NCBI RefSeq assembly: GCF_028583425.1
Contig: NC_072801.1
Location: 13,288,001 to 13,352,000, forward strand
Length of the DNA stretch: 64,000 nt
DNA from: Eublepharis macularius
Taxonomy: Eukaryota > Chordata > Lepidosauria > Squamata > Eublepharidae
Direction: 5' to 3'
This document shows positions 1 through 9,040 of this stretch, in pieces. Positions within the stretch are counted from its first letter, which is position 1, and each line of letters starts with the position of its first letter. Position numbers and translations under genes: made by a program. Under the pieces are notes generated by a model. It was not told the origin of the DNA, searched no databases, and saw only the letters and a list, made by a program, of their open reading frames with translations.

Positions 1-46
1 ATTAAACACCACCAGCCTTCACGCATCTACGAGAAGCATGGTGAAA

Positions 47-145
47 AGAGCAAGAATCCAGTAGCACCTATAAGACTAACAAAATTTGCTCTTGCTCTTT
101 TCTTCTCCTTTTCCACTGCTACAGACTAACACAGCTACCCAACTC
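47..145. repeat. Fragment of foldback family D (CCAGTAGCACC repeat)
   Basis: This stretch carries the hallmark strings of a family seen seven times here: AGAGCAAGAATCCAGTAGCA, AAGACTAAC and ACAGACTAACACAGCTACCC. Other copies lie near 11.5, 17.2, 23.4, 25.3, 46.1 and 57.2 kb. Only an end portion is present. Full copies are palindromic, which suggests a MITE-like DNA element; I cannot name the superfamily. Confidence 0.6.
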
Positions 146-151
146 CATCTA

Positions 152-362
152 TCAGCAAGCATGGTAGAGCACCAGATTAGAGTCTGGAAGATCGAGATTC
201 GAATCCCTGCTCTGCCATGGATACTTGCCAGGAGACCTTGGGCCAGGCACAATCTCTCACCGTAATTTACCTTACGGGCTTATTGTAAGGATAACCGTGG
301 CAGAGAGGAGAATGTTGTAAATCACTTGTTGGGGGAAGGGTGGTATAAATGAAGTAAATACT
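152..362 (+). repeat. tRNA-derived SINE
   Basis: A tRNA-like head has an A-box-like segment (TGGTAGAGCACCAGATTAGA) and a B-box-like segment (GATTCGAATCCC). It is followed by the body motifs ACCTTGGGCCAGGCAC and GGTATAAATGAAGTAAATA. The fused body and lack of a foldable tRNA 3' half make this a SINE and not a tRNA gene. It lies in the KLHL10-like intron 2 on the opposite strand to the gene. Confidence 0.7.
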
Positions 363-429
363 CATTGAGTTGGCTGGAAAATTCTAACCTATGGAACACA
401 ACCGAGGGAAACTGAGCCAATGCAAAGAC

Positions 430-924
430 CTAACCTTGGGAAGCAGGACCGCCATGTGCTGTTTCCTGTTCTGGGGATCGTGGGTGATCCATTTGAGGAT
501 AGCTTCAAAAACAGCGTCTTCCTGCTTCACGTTGAGTTCGTCTTTTTCAATGATGTCTTGAAATTCATTGACTGAGAGCTCCAGGAATTCAGTAGACGCT
601 TTCACCATCTCCTCGAAGTTGTGCAAGATGAACATGTAGGCTGTCTGCCGCAGATCAGGGCAGTAGTAGTATTCTGTGAACTTACAGATGCCGATACAGT
701 TCTCCAGGCACAGCTGGCATTTCATGAAGTCGGAACAAGCCCTGACGATACCCATCACGTTGAACTGGTCAGCGGCCACAAAGAGCCTCTCCACATTATC
801 CACAGTGATAGGCACTGTCCTTGTGTAAGCATATTCTATTATGAGCTTCATCATATCCGGGGTAATGCCAGGAATATTATATACTCTCTTCTCCGTGTTG
901 TTCCAGCTACTGGTAAACAGAGCT
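430..924 (-). CDS. KLHL10: KLHL10-like coding exon 2 (BTB end and BACK)
   Basis: The acceptor CCCAG ends at 925. The exon starts by completing the split Arg codon, then reads ALFTSS through LLPKV. The 3' end is placed at AG|GTCTTT (430), which leaves a phase consistent with a following L-A-L-M-type exon. AAG|GTTAGG at 435 is the alternative donor. Exon 3 is not in view. Confidence 0.82.
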
Positions 925-2599
925 CTGGGTGGGGGGGAAAGGACACACACAACTATTGCTCACTGTTCTTGGTCACTGGTTCAGGACAGGCAGAAAAGTT
1001 CATATTAGGACACGATTCACTTTGGGAATTTACCTCCATGAGATGCAGGGAGGGCCTTAGATTGCTTTAAAAGGAGATTCGAAAAATTCACGCAGGACAA
1101 GCCAACTAAATGGAACACAAGGTCGCACTTACCTGTAACTGTTACACAGGTGTGCCTGCAAAGAGGACACAAAGATGGACTCCCTGATTCAGAGGCAACA
1201 GACTTCTGAGTATCAGGTGCTGGGGGAGTAAACAACGCGGGGAGTGGGTTACTGTTGCTTTTAAACCCTGCTGGATTTTTTGACTGGATGAGATGGGCCT
1301 TTGGCCTGATCTAGTATGGTTTGTCTTGTTCTTGGGGCTCCTTCTCCTCTCTACAAGTGACTGAAGGAGTTCACTGGGCCCGTCAAGTCCCCCCTTCCCA
1401 AGTATGCCAAATCCTCATTCTTAACCATTCCCATCTTTTAGGGCACTTAGTTGTAGAAGCTGGCACTCCAGTCCCAGCAACCATCTTCTAAACTGGCAAA
1501 AAACACATTTTATATTATGGAATAATATAAGAATACATCAGTTCACCTTTCTAAGATACTCGAGTCAATAAATACAGAATGGGGTGATATGGATGGCCTC
1601 TCCTTCTAGAAACCAGTGGCATCTTAAGAGCTATTAAATTCTATCATGTACATCCTCTCATTTTCAGTTCTCTACTGAGGCTTTAAACAGAGTCAAGACA
1701 GTTACTCCATCCTGTGACTGGTAGATCTCCAAGGAATCTCTGGCATTCTTTCCCAGCCATTCTCTTACTGAAGATGCCAGCAATTGTACCTGGGACGAGT
1801 TCCACACACAAGGCAAGAGCTATCCCCCACTGAGTCACAACCCTTCCCAGGGCTTTTTTTCTGGGAAAAGAGGCGGTGGAACTCAGTGGTGGAACTCAGG
1901 ACTGCACAATGACATCACTTTGGGTCAGCTGGAACAAGGGGGGGTTGAAGTTTAAATCGCCCTCGGCGAAAATGGTCACATGGCCGGTGGCCCTGCCCCC
2001 TGATCTCCAGACAGAGGGGAGTTTAGAGTGCCCTCCGCGCCAGCGGCATGGAGGGCATCTAAACTCCCCTCTGTCTGGAGATCAGGGGGCAGGGCCACCA
2101 GCCATGTGACCATTTTTAAGAGGTGCCAGAACTCTGTTCCACTGCATTCCCGCTGAAAAAAAGCCCTGCCCTTCCCCAACTCACTAAAGTGAACCATTTT
2201 AAAAACAAAACTTTTTCCTCTGGTTAAGAGCCCTACTCTCATTATAACCACTGGATTTTACACATTTGGGGCAGCAAAGGGGACAGACAGATCAGCAAGT
2301 GCATCTTTTAAGAAGGGCCAGCCTGCAGCATTTCATAACCTTTATTTAAAAAAAAAAAACCATCCAAGATGACAAAACGAGCTGTCTCTTTAGCACACCA
2401 GAGGCACTGACCGAAAATAGGAGCTGCAACTACAGAGGATATTCTTGTGGGCGTTGAACTCACAACCGTTGACTTTGATGATCACGTCACAAAGCTTCCC
2501 TTCCAGTCGCAGCTCATTGAAGACCGTACAAGCCATTGCGCTCATCTTCCTCTCCATGTGGCAGTGGGAATATCCCACCGAAGCGGAGGCATCATCCAT
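430..2599 (-). CDS. KLHL10: KLHL10-like BTB-BACK-kelch protein, 5' part of gene (exons 1-2)
   Basis: Partial gene. Exon 1 is 2599-2412 and exon 2 is 924-430; together they give 227 codons plus two bases, and the rest continues past the left edge. Residues 1-62 hold an N-terminal segment with MERKMSAMAC followed by the start of the BTB domain (LCDVIIKVNG, AHKNILCSCSSYF). Exon 2 completes the BTB (ALFTSSWNN, YAYTRTVPI) and gives most of the BACK domain (CIGICKFTEYYYCPDL, DELNVKQEDAVFEAILKWI). From memory this is closer to KLHL10 than to other kelch-like proteins. KLHL10 is known as a spermatid CUL3 substrate adaptor; that role here is inferred. The splice junction is clean: donor GTCAGT after 2412, acceptor CCCAG before 924, and the arginine codon is split CG/A. 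The six kelch repeats are not in the window. The position next to WDR24 differs from human. Confidence 0.85.
925..1847 (-). other. KLHL10-like intron 1, mostly unique sequence
   Basis: No exon or RNA gene is seen. Positions about 1255-1345 resemble the 3' end of CR1 LINEs (GGCCTTTGGCCTGATC followed by TTGTTCTT). The rest up to the hAT-like element at 1848 is unassigned. Confidence 0.45.
1848..2168. mobile_element. hAT-A palindromic MITE (CAGGGCTTTTTTT family), copy 1
   Basis: Terminal inverted repeats are CAGGGCTTTTTTTC and AAAAAAAGCCCTG. The flanks ACCCTTCC and CCCTTCCC fit one 8-bp target duplication with a one-base slip. The interior is a palindrome centred near 2040 (TGATCTCCAGACAGAGGGG and its complement). 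No transposase is present. It sits in KLHL10-like intron 1. Confidence 0.8.
2412..2599 (-). CDS. KLHL10: KLHL10-like coding exon 1
   Basis: The ATG is at 2599-2597, and the exon encodes 62 codons plus two bases. A second in-frame methionine (MERK) at residue 15 could be an alternative start, but the longer start aligns with the family length. The donor GT is at 2411-2410. It contains the N-terminal part of the BTB domain. Confidence 0.85.
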
Positions 2600-2937
2600 T
2601 TTTTTTTAGGTGGGGGAAGGGCAGAGGAAAGAGCTGCCAGGCCTTCCACTTAACCCTCCTCTTGGGGGGGAAAAAAACCTGTGATTGGTTCAGAGGTTCC
2701 AGAACCTTTCTCATAATGAGACCCCCCCTTGACATGATCATCTTCTAGAATCTTGGCTGCCCTCAGAAGTGTGAGGGTCCTGCCCAGAGTAGACAATGGA
2801 AAGTGGGATCTGGATACCCTTTTCCATGTATCAAAAGGGGGGAAAAGTCACATCAGCGCAAAAGCAACAGTCATTCCGTGCCAAACGTTGGTTGCATAGC
2901 AGACTGATGTTTTGCTGAAATGAGATGCCATTACAGA
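2600..2937. other. 5' flank of the KLHL10-like gene
   Basis: About 340 bases upstream of the KLHL10-like ATG. I see no CpG island and no convincing TATA box at an obvious spacing. A poly-A run lies directly before the ATG on the minus strand. The transcription start could not be placed. Confidence 0.35.
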
Positions 2938-3191
2938 TAAGAGTTGCCAACCTCCAGGTGGTAGAGAGAAAGCAAAAGCCGTGGCTCTCTCGTTGGGGTT
3001 TAACCTCCAGGTGGTGGCTGAAGATCTTCTAGAATCACAACAGATCTCTAGTTGACAAAGATCAGTTCATCTGGAGAAAATGGCTGCTTTGGATGGTGAA
3101 CTCTATGGCATTACACCCTGCTGAGGTCCCCTACCTTTCCAGCCCCCGCCCCAATCTCCAGGAATTTCATAACCTAGAGCTGGCAACTCTA
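2938..3191 (+). mobile_element. hAT-B MITE (TAGGGTTGCCA family), diverged copy
   Basis: Ends are TAAGAGTTGCCAACCTCC and GCTGGCAACTCTA. Flanks ATTACAGA and ATTACAGC match 7 of 8 as a target duplication. Internal strings such as CTGGAGAAAATGGCTGCTTT match the other hAT-B copies. It is non-autonomous. Confidence 0.8.
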
Positions 3192-4574
3192 ATTACAGCT
3201 GGCACATGCCCCACAATTGTTCACTCAGTAGGCCAAATTTACGTATCTCAAGTCAACAGTGGGCCAAAACATAATTTCGATGCAATTGCTTTCAACTGTG
3301 ATACAAAACCATTTTAAACATTATTGGAGATTGCTCAAATGCTGAAACAGGTGATTTGAAAATAGGAGTGTATTTTCTTGTTTCTCTCAAACAGCAGCCA
3401 TAGAAGGAGCATGGGGCAGGGCAGTGGTGGAGCAGGCATGACCACTGTCTGAGTTAAGGCAAATATGCAGCCAGAGCCAGAACAGAGTGGTACCCATGCT
3501 GATCTCATACACACTTCCATTTTTCACCCCATGCACAGGATGTGAGAGGTTAGTTTACAACAGCAGTGTGGGCAAACGGCAGGGATAACTGGCTAGGCAG
3601 CAGGATCACCAAGAAGATGAAGAGATTCTTAGTATAGATCAACATTATAAACACACAAAACCAGTTCAGTTTACGCTTCCAGAAGAACCATCTCAGTGAT
3701 GAACACAACAAAACCATTCTTGGCACTTATAAGATCTCATGTACGGTACACTTCTGTTTGGAGCTACAGTATGTTTCTTATCTCCTCCACGGCTCAGGAC
3801 TTCCAAAGCAGTGAATTCTAGGCAGCATAGTTCAGTAAGAATACTAAGGATCTGGAAAAATTAAGTGGAATGTTACAGTGACTGAAAAAAGCTGGCAGGT
3901 CAGTTAAAGATTTTTACAGTTACAGAGGCATCTGTAGTTCCTTTGAGAGCTGGGCACTCTGCTCCTCTTTAAAGAATTTAGGCTTTGGGAGCTGAAAAGA
4001 TGCATTTATTGCCTGGTGCCAATAAGCCAGGAGCTACAAAGCAGCCCGATTTCAACACGGTCTATGCGTTTGAGGCAAAATTTCCATTCTATTCAAGCAC
4101 AACTTCTACCAGCCAGCAATTGGGTCCTGAAACCTGGAAGAATTACCTAAAAAAAGGGAGGGACATCGGAGTAGGGCAGAAGGAACTGGGCCTGTTTAAA
4201 ACAGAGATAAAGTGTAGGCTGGAGTAGGCATGCCACACAGCCTTCATTAATTGCTCTTTACATTTCTACATTCCTGATCTCCTGGTCAGTTGGCATGCCA
4301 CACGGGAAGACTCAGGGAGTAGTTTAAATGTGTAACATTAAGTCACTCACCATTCACAGAGCACAACATTCCCATACACTCTAAGTAACATTCTCCTATG
4401 CTCAGAGGCTCATGATGTACCTTTCATTCTGTTATGCTTCCTAGATAAGACAAAAAGTCTGAACGCAGCAATATTTTGCTTAGTTGGCTGAGAATGGAAT
4501 GTGTAACTTGTAACTGTTGCTATAACCATATTTGGGCATCCGGGACTTCCTGAATACGAGCTAATAAAACTCTC
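3192..4574. other. Intergenic stretch, no gene recognised
   Basis: No exon, RNA gene or clear repeat was recognised. Around 4500-4574 there is an AATAAAACTCTCGCCTCC string that could be the remnant of an LTR polyadenylation region, but no paired end or target duplication was found. Confidence 0.35.
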
Positions 4575-7461
4575 GCCTCCATCTTCCTGGATTCCTGGAT
4601 ATAAATTATATCGGAAGGATAGGGAGGGAAGGGTTGGTGGTGGGGTGGCTCTATATGTCAGAGAAGGTATACATTCCAGTAAGATTGAGAAGGTAACTGA
4701 ATTAGATTCGCTTCTGGAAATGCTATGGGTTGAAATTACGGGCCCAAATGGAAACTTAACTGTGGGAGTTTGTTATCGCCCTCCAGATCAGAAAATAGAG
4801 GATTATAAAATGATGACAGGATTAAAGATGGCTGCTAAACAAAAAAACTGTGTTGTAATGGGTGATTTTAACTACCCACACATTGACTGGGCCAATGGGC
4901 GTTCGAATCGGGGGAGAGAAAGTGAGTTTCTAGACTGTCTCAATGACTGTGCTATGGAACAGATGGTTACAGAACCTACTAGGTGAGAGGTGATCCTGGA
5001 TTTGGTCCTCAGTAATGCTGAAGACCCGGTGAGAGATGTAAAGGTGATTGCACCACTTGGGAACAGTGACCATAATGTTATTGAGTACAACATATGTATA
5101 AATAGGAAATTGCCAAATAAGACCAACACAGCCATGTTTAACTTCAAAAGGGGTAACTTTTCTGAGATGAGGGGGTACGTGAAGAAGAAACTGAAAGGGA
5201 AAGTAAAAAAGGTCAAAACACTTGGGGAATCTTGGAGACTATTTAAAGCTACAATCCTGGAAGCTCAAATTAAATATATACCGCTGGTTAGGAAAGGCAC
5301 AAATAGGTTTAGGAAAAGGCCAGCATGGTTAACAAGCAATGTAATAGAAGCTGTAAAAGGTAAAAAGGATTCTTTTAGGCAGTGGAAAACTAGTCGGAGT
5401 GAGGTTGATAAAAAGGAGCATAAGCTGTGGCAAAAAAAGTGCAAGTCTGTGATCAGACAGGCAAAAAGGGAATATGAGGAGCATATTGCAAAGAACATAA
5501 AGAAAAACAATAAACAATTCTTTAAATATATTAGAAGTAGGAAACCAGCTAGGGAGGCAGTGGGGCCCTTGGATGACCAAGGCGTAAAAGGATTACTAAA
5601 GGGTGATAGGGAAATGGCCGAGAAGCTGAATGCGTTCTTTGCTTCTGTCTTCACTGTGGAAGATAAGAAGTGCATGCCCACTCCGGAAGCACTGACTTTG
5701 GGAGGGGTTTTGAAAGACCTGAGTCACATTGAGGTGACGAGAGAGGAGGTTATGCGACTGCTAGATAATTTAAAAACTGATAAATCACCGGGCCCAGATG
5801 GCATACATCCAAGAGTTCTGAAAGAACTCAAGTGTGAACTTGTAGATCTCCTCACAAAAATATGTAATCTGTCATTAAACTCTGCATCTGTTCCTGAGGA
5901 CTGGAAGGTAGCTAATGTTGTCCCCATCTTTAAAAAAGGTTCCAGGGGAGATCCGGGAAATTACAGGCCAGTCAGCCTGACGTCAATACCGGGTAAGTTG
6001 GTGGAAACTATTATCAAAAATAAAATTAGTGGGCACATTGATGACCAAAAGCTGATGAGGAAAACTCAGCATGGGTTCTGTAAGGGAAGATCTTGTCTCA
6101 CCAATCTGTTAGAGTTCTTTGAGGGAGTGAACAAACAAGTGGACAAGGGAGACCCGATAGATATTGTTTATCTTGACTTCCAGAAAGCTTTTGACAAAGT
6201 TCCTCATCAAAGGCTCCTAAGTAAGCTCAGTAGCTATGGTATAAAGGGCCAAGTCCTCTTGTGGATCGAAAACTGGCTAATTAATAGGAAACAGAGAGTG
6301 AGTATAAACGGGCACTTCTCACAGTGGAGGGTGGTGAGCAGTGGGGTGCCACAGGGGTCGGTATTGGGTCCAATGCTTTTTAACTTGTTTATTAATGATT
6401 TGGAATTGGGATTAAGCAGTGAAGTGGCTAAATTTGCAGATGACACGAAATTGTTCAGGGTGGTGAAAGCCAGAGAGGATTGTGAGGCACTCCAAAGGGA
6501 TCTGTCGAGGCTAGAAGAGTGGGCATCCATGTGGCAAATGAGGTTCAATGTAGCCAAGTGCAAAGTAATGCACATTGGAACCAAAAATCCAAAATATAAA
6601 TACAAGTTGATGGGGTCTGAACTGGCGGAGACTGACCAAGAGAGAGATCTTGGAGTCATGATAGATAACTCACTAAAAACGTCAGCACAGTGTGCGACTG
6701 CCATAAAAAAAGCTAATGCTATGCTAGGGGTTATTAGGAAAGGGATTGAAAACAAATCAGCCGGTATCATAATGCCTCTGTATAAATCGATGGTGAGGCC
6801 TCATTTGGAGTACTGTGTACAGTTCTGGTCGCCACACCTTAAAAAAGATATCATAGCACTGGAAAAAGTACAGAGAAGGGCAACTAAAATGATTAAAGGG
6901 TTGGAACACTTTCCCTATGAGGAAAGATTGAGGCGCTTGGGGCTCTTTAGCCTGGAGAAAAGACGACTGAGGGGAGACATGATAGAGGTTTACAAGATAA
7001 TGCACGGGTTAGAGAAGGTAGAGAAAGATGTGTTTTTCTCCCTTTCTCACAATACAAGAACTCGTGGGCACTCTATGAAATTATTGAGCAGTCGGGTTAG
7101 AACAGATAGAAGAAAATACTACTTTACACAAAGGGTGATAAACACATGGAATTCGTTGCCACAGGAGGTGGTGGCAGCTACAAGCATTGCCAGCTTCAAG
7201 AGGGGACTGGACAAATATATGGAGCAGAGGTCCATCAGTGGCTATTAGCCACAGGAGATAGATGGTATTCTCTTTGTGGGGAGGTGGTGCTCTGTTGTCT
7301 TGGTGCTGGAAGGAAGGCAGTGGGAGGGCTTCTGGTGTCCTGGCCTCACTGACAGTCCTTTAGATGGCACTGGATTTCTAGCCACTGTGTGTGACAGAAT
7401 GTTGGACTGGATGGGCCACTGGCCTGATCCAACATGGCTTTGCTTATGTTCTTATGTTCTT
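4575..7461 (+). mobile_element. CR1 LINE, 5'-truncated, with long RT open reading frame
   Basis: A CR1-clade non-LTR retrotransposon. The frame enters inside the APE endonuclease domain (PGYKLYRKDREGRVGGG from about 4590, GDFNYPHIDW, then SDHNVIEYN). It runs through the reverse transcriptase (TDKSPGPDGIHP, YLDFQKAFDKVPH, GVPQGSVLGP, FADDTKL near 6430) and the C-terminal domain (RRATKMIKGLEHFPYEERL, WNSLPQEVV). It stops at 7246-7248. One in-frame TGA at 4984-4986 interrupts it where GGA would be usual (TEPTR-GEVILDLVLSN context). After that, about 753 codons are open. The 3' UTR ends in the CR1-type short tandem tail TTATGTTCTTATGTTCTTA. The start of ORF2 and all of ORF1 are missing, as expected for 5' truncation during reverse transcription. 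The long open frame suggests a fairly young copy. Confidence 0.93.
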
Positions 7462-7762
7462 ATCTTTGGGGGGTCAGACTTTGCATCCAGACCCTGTCTC
7501 GTGTCGTTACTACAATAAAGCAATTGAGAGAAGCCACAATTTTTCAAATACTGGCTAGGTGAAACATCAAGTAGCTAATTTTCGAAGAGATAGTCTGCAC
7601 GGAAAAATCATATTGATGTAGAGGAGGGACAAATCTCCCGGCTTCCTTCTGTTAAGTTACAAAAAGATACCAAGGCAGAACATTTCAGAACCTGGGGAAT
7701 CGGCCAGCCAAGTCTCCAGTAGCATGCCACAGATTGTCATTACTTCATAGGACTAGGAAGAC
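7462..7762. other. Intergenic, nothing recognised
   Basis: About 300 bases between the CR1 tail and the next SINE. No coding or repeat signal was recognised. Confidence 0.3.
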
Positions 7763-8180
7763 ATTATAAGTCTAGTGTGGTTGCTGTGTTGCCACTAGGA
7801 CCTGGGTTACTTGGATTCAATCCCCACTCAGGCATAAACAACGGCTCCCAGACTTATATGGAGGCCAGACTGTGGGTGATGCAGGGGAGGCGGGCGGGGA
7901 GATGGCATGGCGGCCGCCATGTTGTGGTGGGGGCGGGGGATGAGCAGGGGCCGTGGGGGCATGCCCAGGCACATCTGGCACAAGCCCCTCGTCTGGGAGG
8001 CTGGCCCCCGCCCCCTCAGTACTTGGCCCGTGACGGCTCAGTGGGTGACCTTGGGCCATTCCTTCCCTCTTAACCTAGCCTCTCTCAGAGAGTTGTTGCA
8101 AGAATAAAATGGAGGAAGAACCATGTGTGCCACTCTGACCTCCTTGGAAAAGAAGTGGGATAAAAACATAGATAGGCAGG
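7763..8180 (+). repeat. tRNA-derived SINE interrupted by a GC-rich insertion
   Basis: The SINE head (GGATTCAATCCCCACTCAGG) ends near 7832. Its body resumes near 8035 with GTGGGTGACCTTGGGCC and runs to GGGATAAAAACA. Between them is about 190 bases of GC-rich sequence (GCGGCCGCCATGTTG), flanked on both sides by ACGGCTC (near 7840 and 8032). That looks like a short target duplication around a secondary insertion. I do not recognise the inserted family. Confidence 0.5.
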
Positions 8181-8488
8181 CAGATTACCTTGGAAACTCC
8201 CTGTTTTAGTAATACATTTCCTTAAGACTAGTCCGTGGCATGGAGTCCTGAAGCCAATGAGCCAACCGTCCTCTTCCTTCTCTAACCAGTAGCCTTTGCT
8301 TCACATTGGGGAGTGGGAGATTAATAGTCTGGCTTGGAATAACACTGCCAAGTGCAGATCTTGCCAATTCTTTTTGAGGAATAAATCCAGACACTACTTG
8401 GTATCCTATGGATTAGTTTTGATGCATTTATGCTAAAGGGTTTGGGAAGTCCATACAAAGCACTAAGCAGTGAAATCTGCTTTGTTCT

Positions 8489-8494
8489 TTTAAT
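8489..8494 (-). terminator. Candidate WDR24 poly(A) signal (ATTAAA)
   Basis: ATTAAA on the minus strand, about 380 bases past the WDR24 stop. It is the only strong hexamer variant I see between 8200 and 8870. It would give a short 3' UTR. This is weak evidence without transcripts. Confidence 0.3.
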
Positions 8495-8871
8495 TCAGTG
8501 TATATACAGATTTTTTAAAAATGGGTTGCTGTTCAAAGTGTGCCCCCCCCCCTTCATCACTTTCTCATAAAGTACATTTTACAGGAACACAGTAAGAACT
8601 TTGTATACAGTAATTTTAAAAAGATATAAATAGGAAAAAACTGATCAGGATAATTTATGATGCAAAAAAAAAAAAGTTCCCTGAGGATTAAAGTGTCACT
8701 GCTTTTCAGGTGGCACCTACGGAAGAAGGCATTTCCTCTTTACACTGTCCTCAGGCAGCTGTCCACAGCACTGGCACCTGTGGCTCAACGCTGCTCTCAG
8801 CCACAGACTCTTCTTGCCGGTCCTATCCCGGTTTTCTAAGCACCCACTGGGCCCAGTTTTGCTTTTCAGGT

Positions 8872-9040
8872 TCAAGTGTACTCGCAGAGATGGCCACATC
8901 CTGCAGGGCAATGGGAGCTGGTCTCTAGCCATTTCATGATGTGTTGCAGGTGCCCCCCGTGACTGCAACCCTGGCACCACACGAACAGGCCCTTCACCAC
9001 GTGGTGGCACACAGCACACATGCTGGCACACTGACGACAC
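8872..9040 (-). CDS. WDR24: WDR24 coding exon 9 (zinc-binding C-terminus, stop)
   Basis: Acceptor CTTCAG at 9041. The exon carries the last 55 residues, [11 protein letters not shown] to HLCEYT, and TGA at 8874-8872. It contains most cysteines of the RING-like module. A 676-bp foldback insertion begins only about 40 bases upstream in the intron. Confidence 0.95.

Noticed and set aside
152-230. tRNA gene
   Set aside because: The A and B boxes are present, but the 3' half does not fold as a tRNA and a SINE body follows. The same applies to the heads at 43.2, 51.0 and 63.4 kb.
1-430. Kelch-repeat exons of the KLHL10-like gene
   Set aside because: No kelch motif (GG-Y-W pattern) found in the first 430 bases; they must be outside the window.
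4260-4590. Possible LTR remnant next to the CR1 (AATAAAACTCTCGCCTCC)
   Set aside because: No paired terminal motif, partner LTR or target duplication is visible; too weak to annotate.
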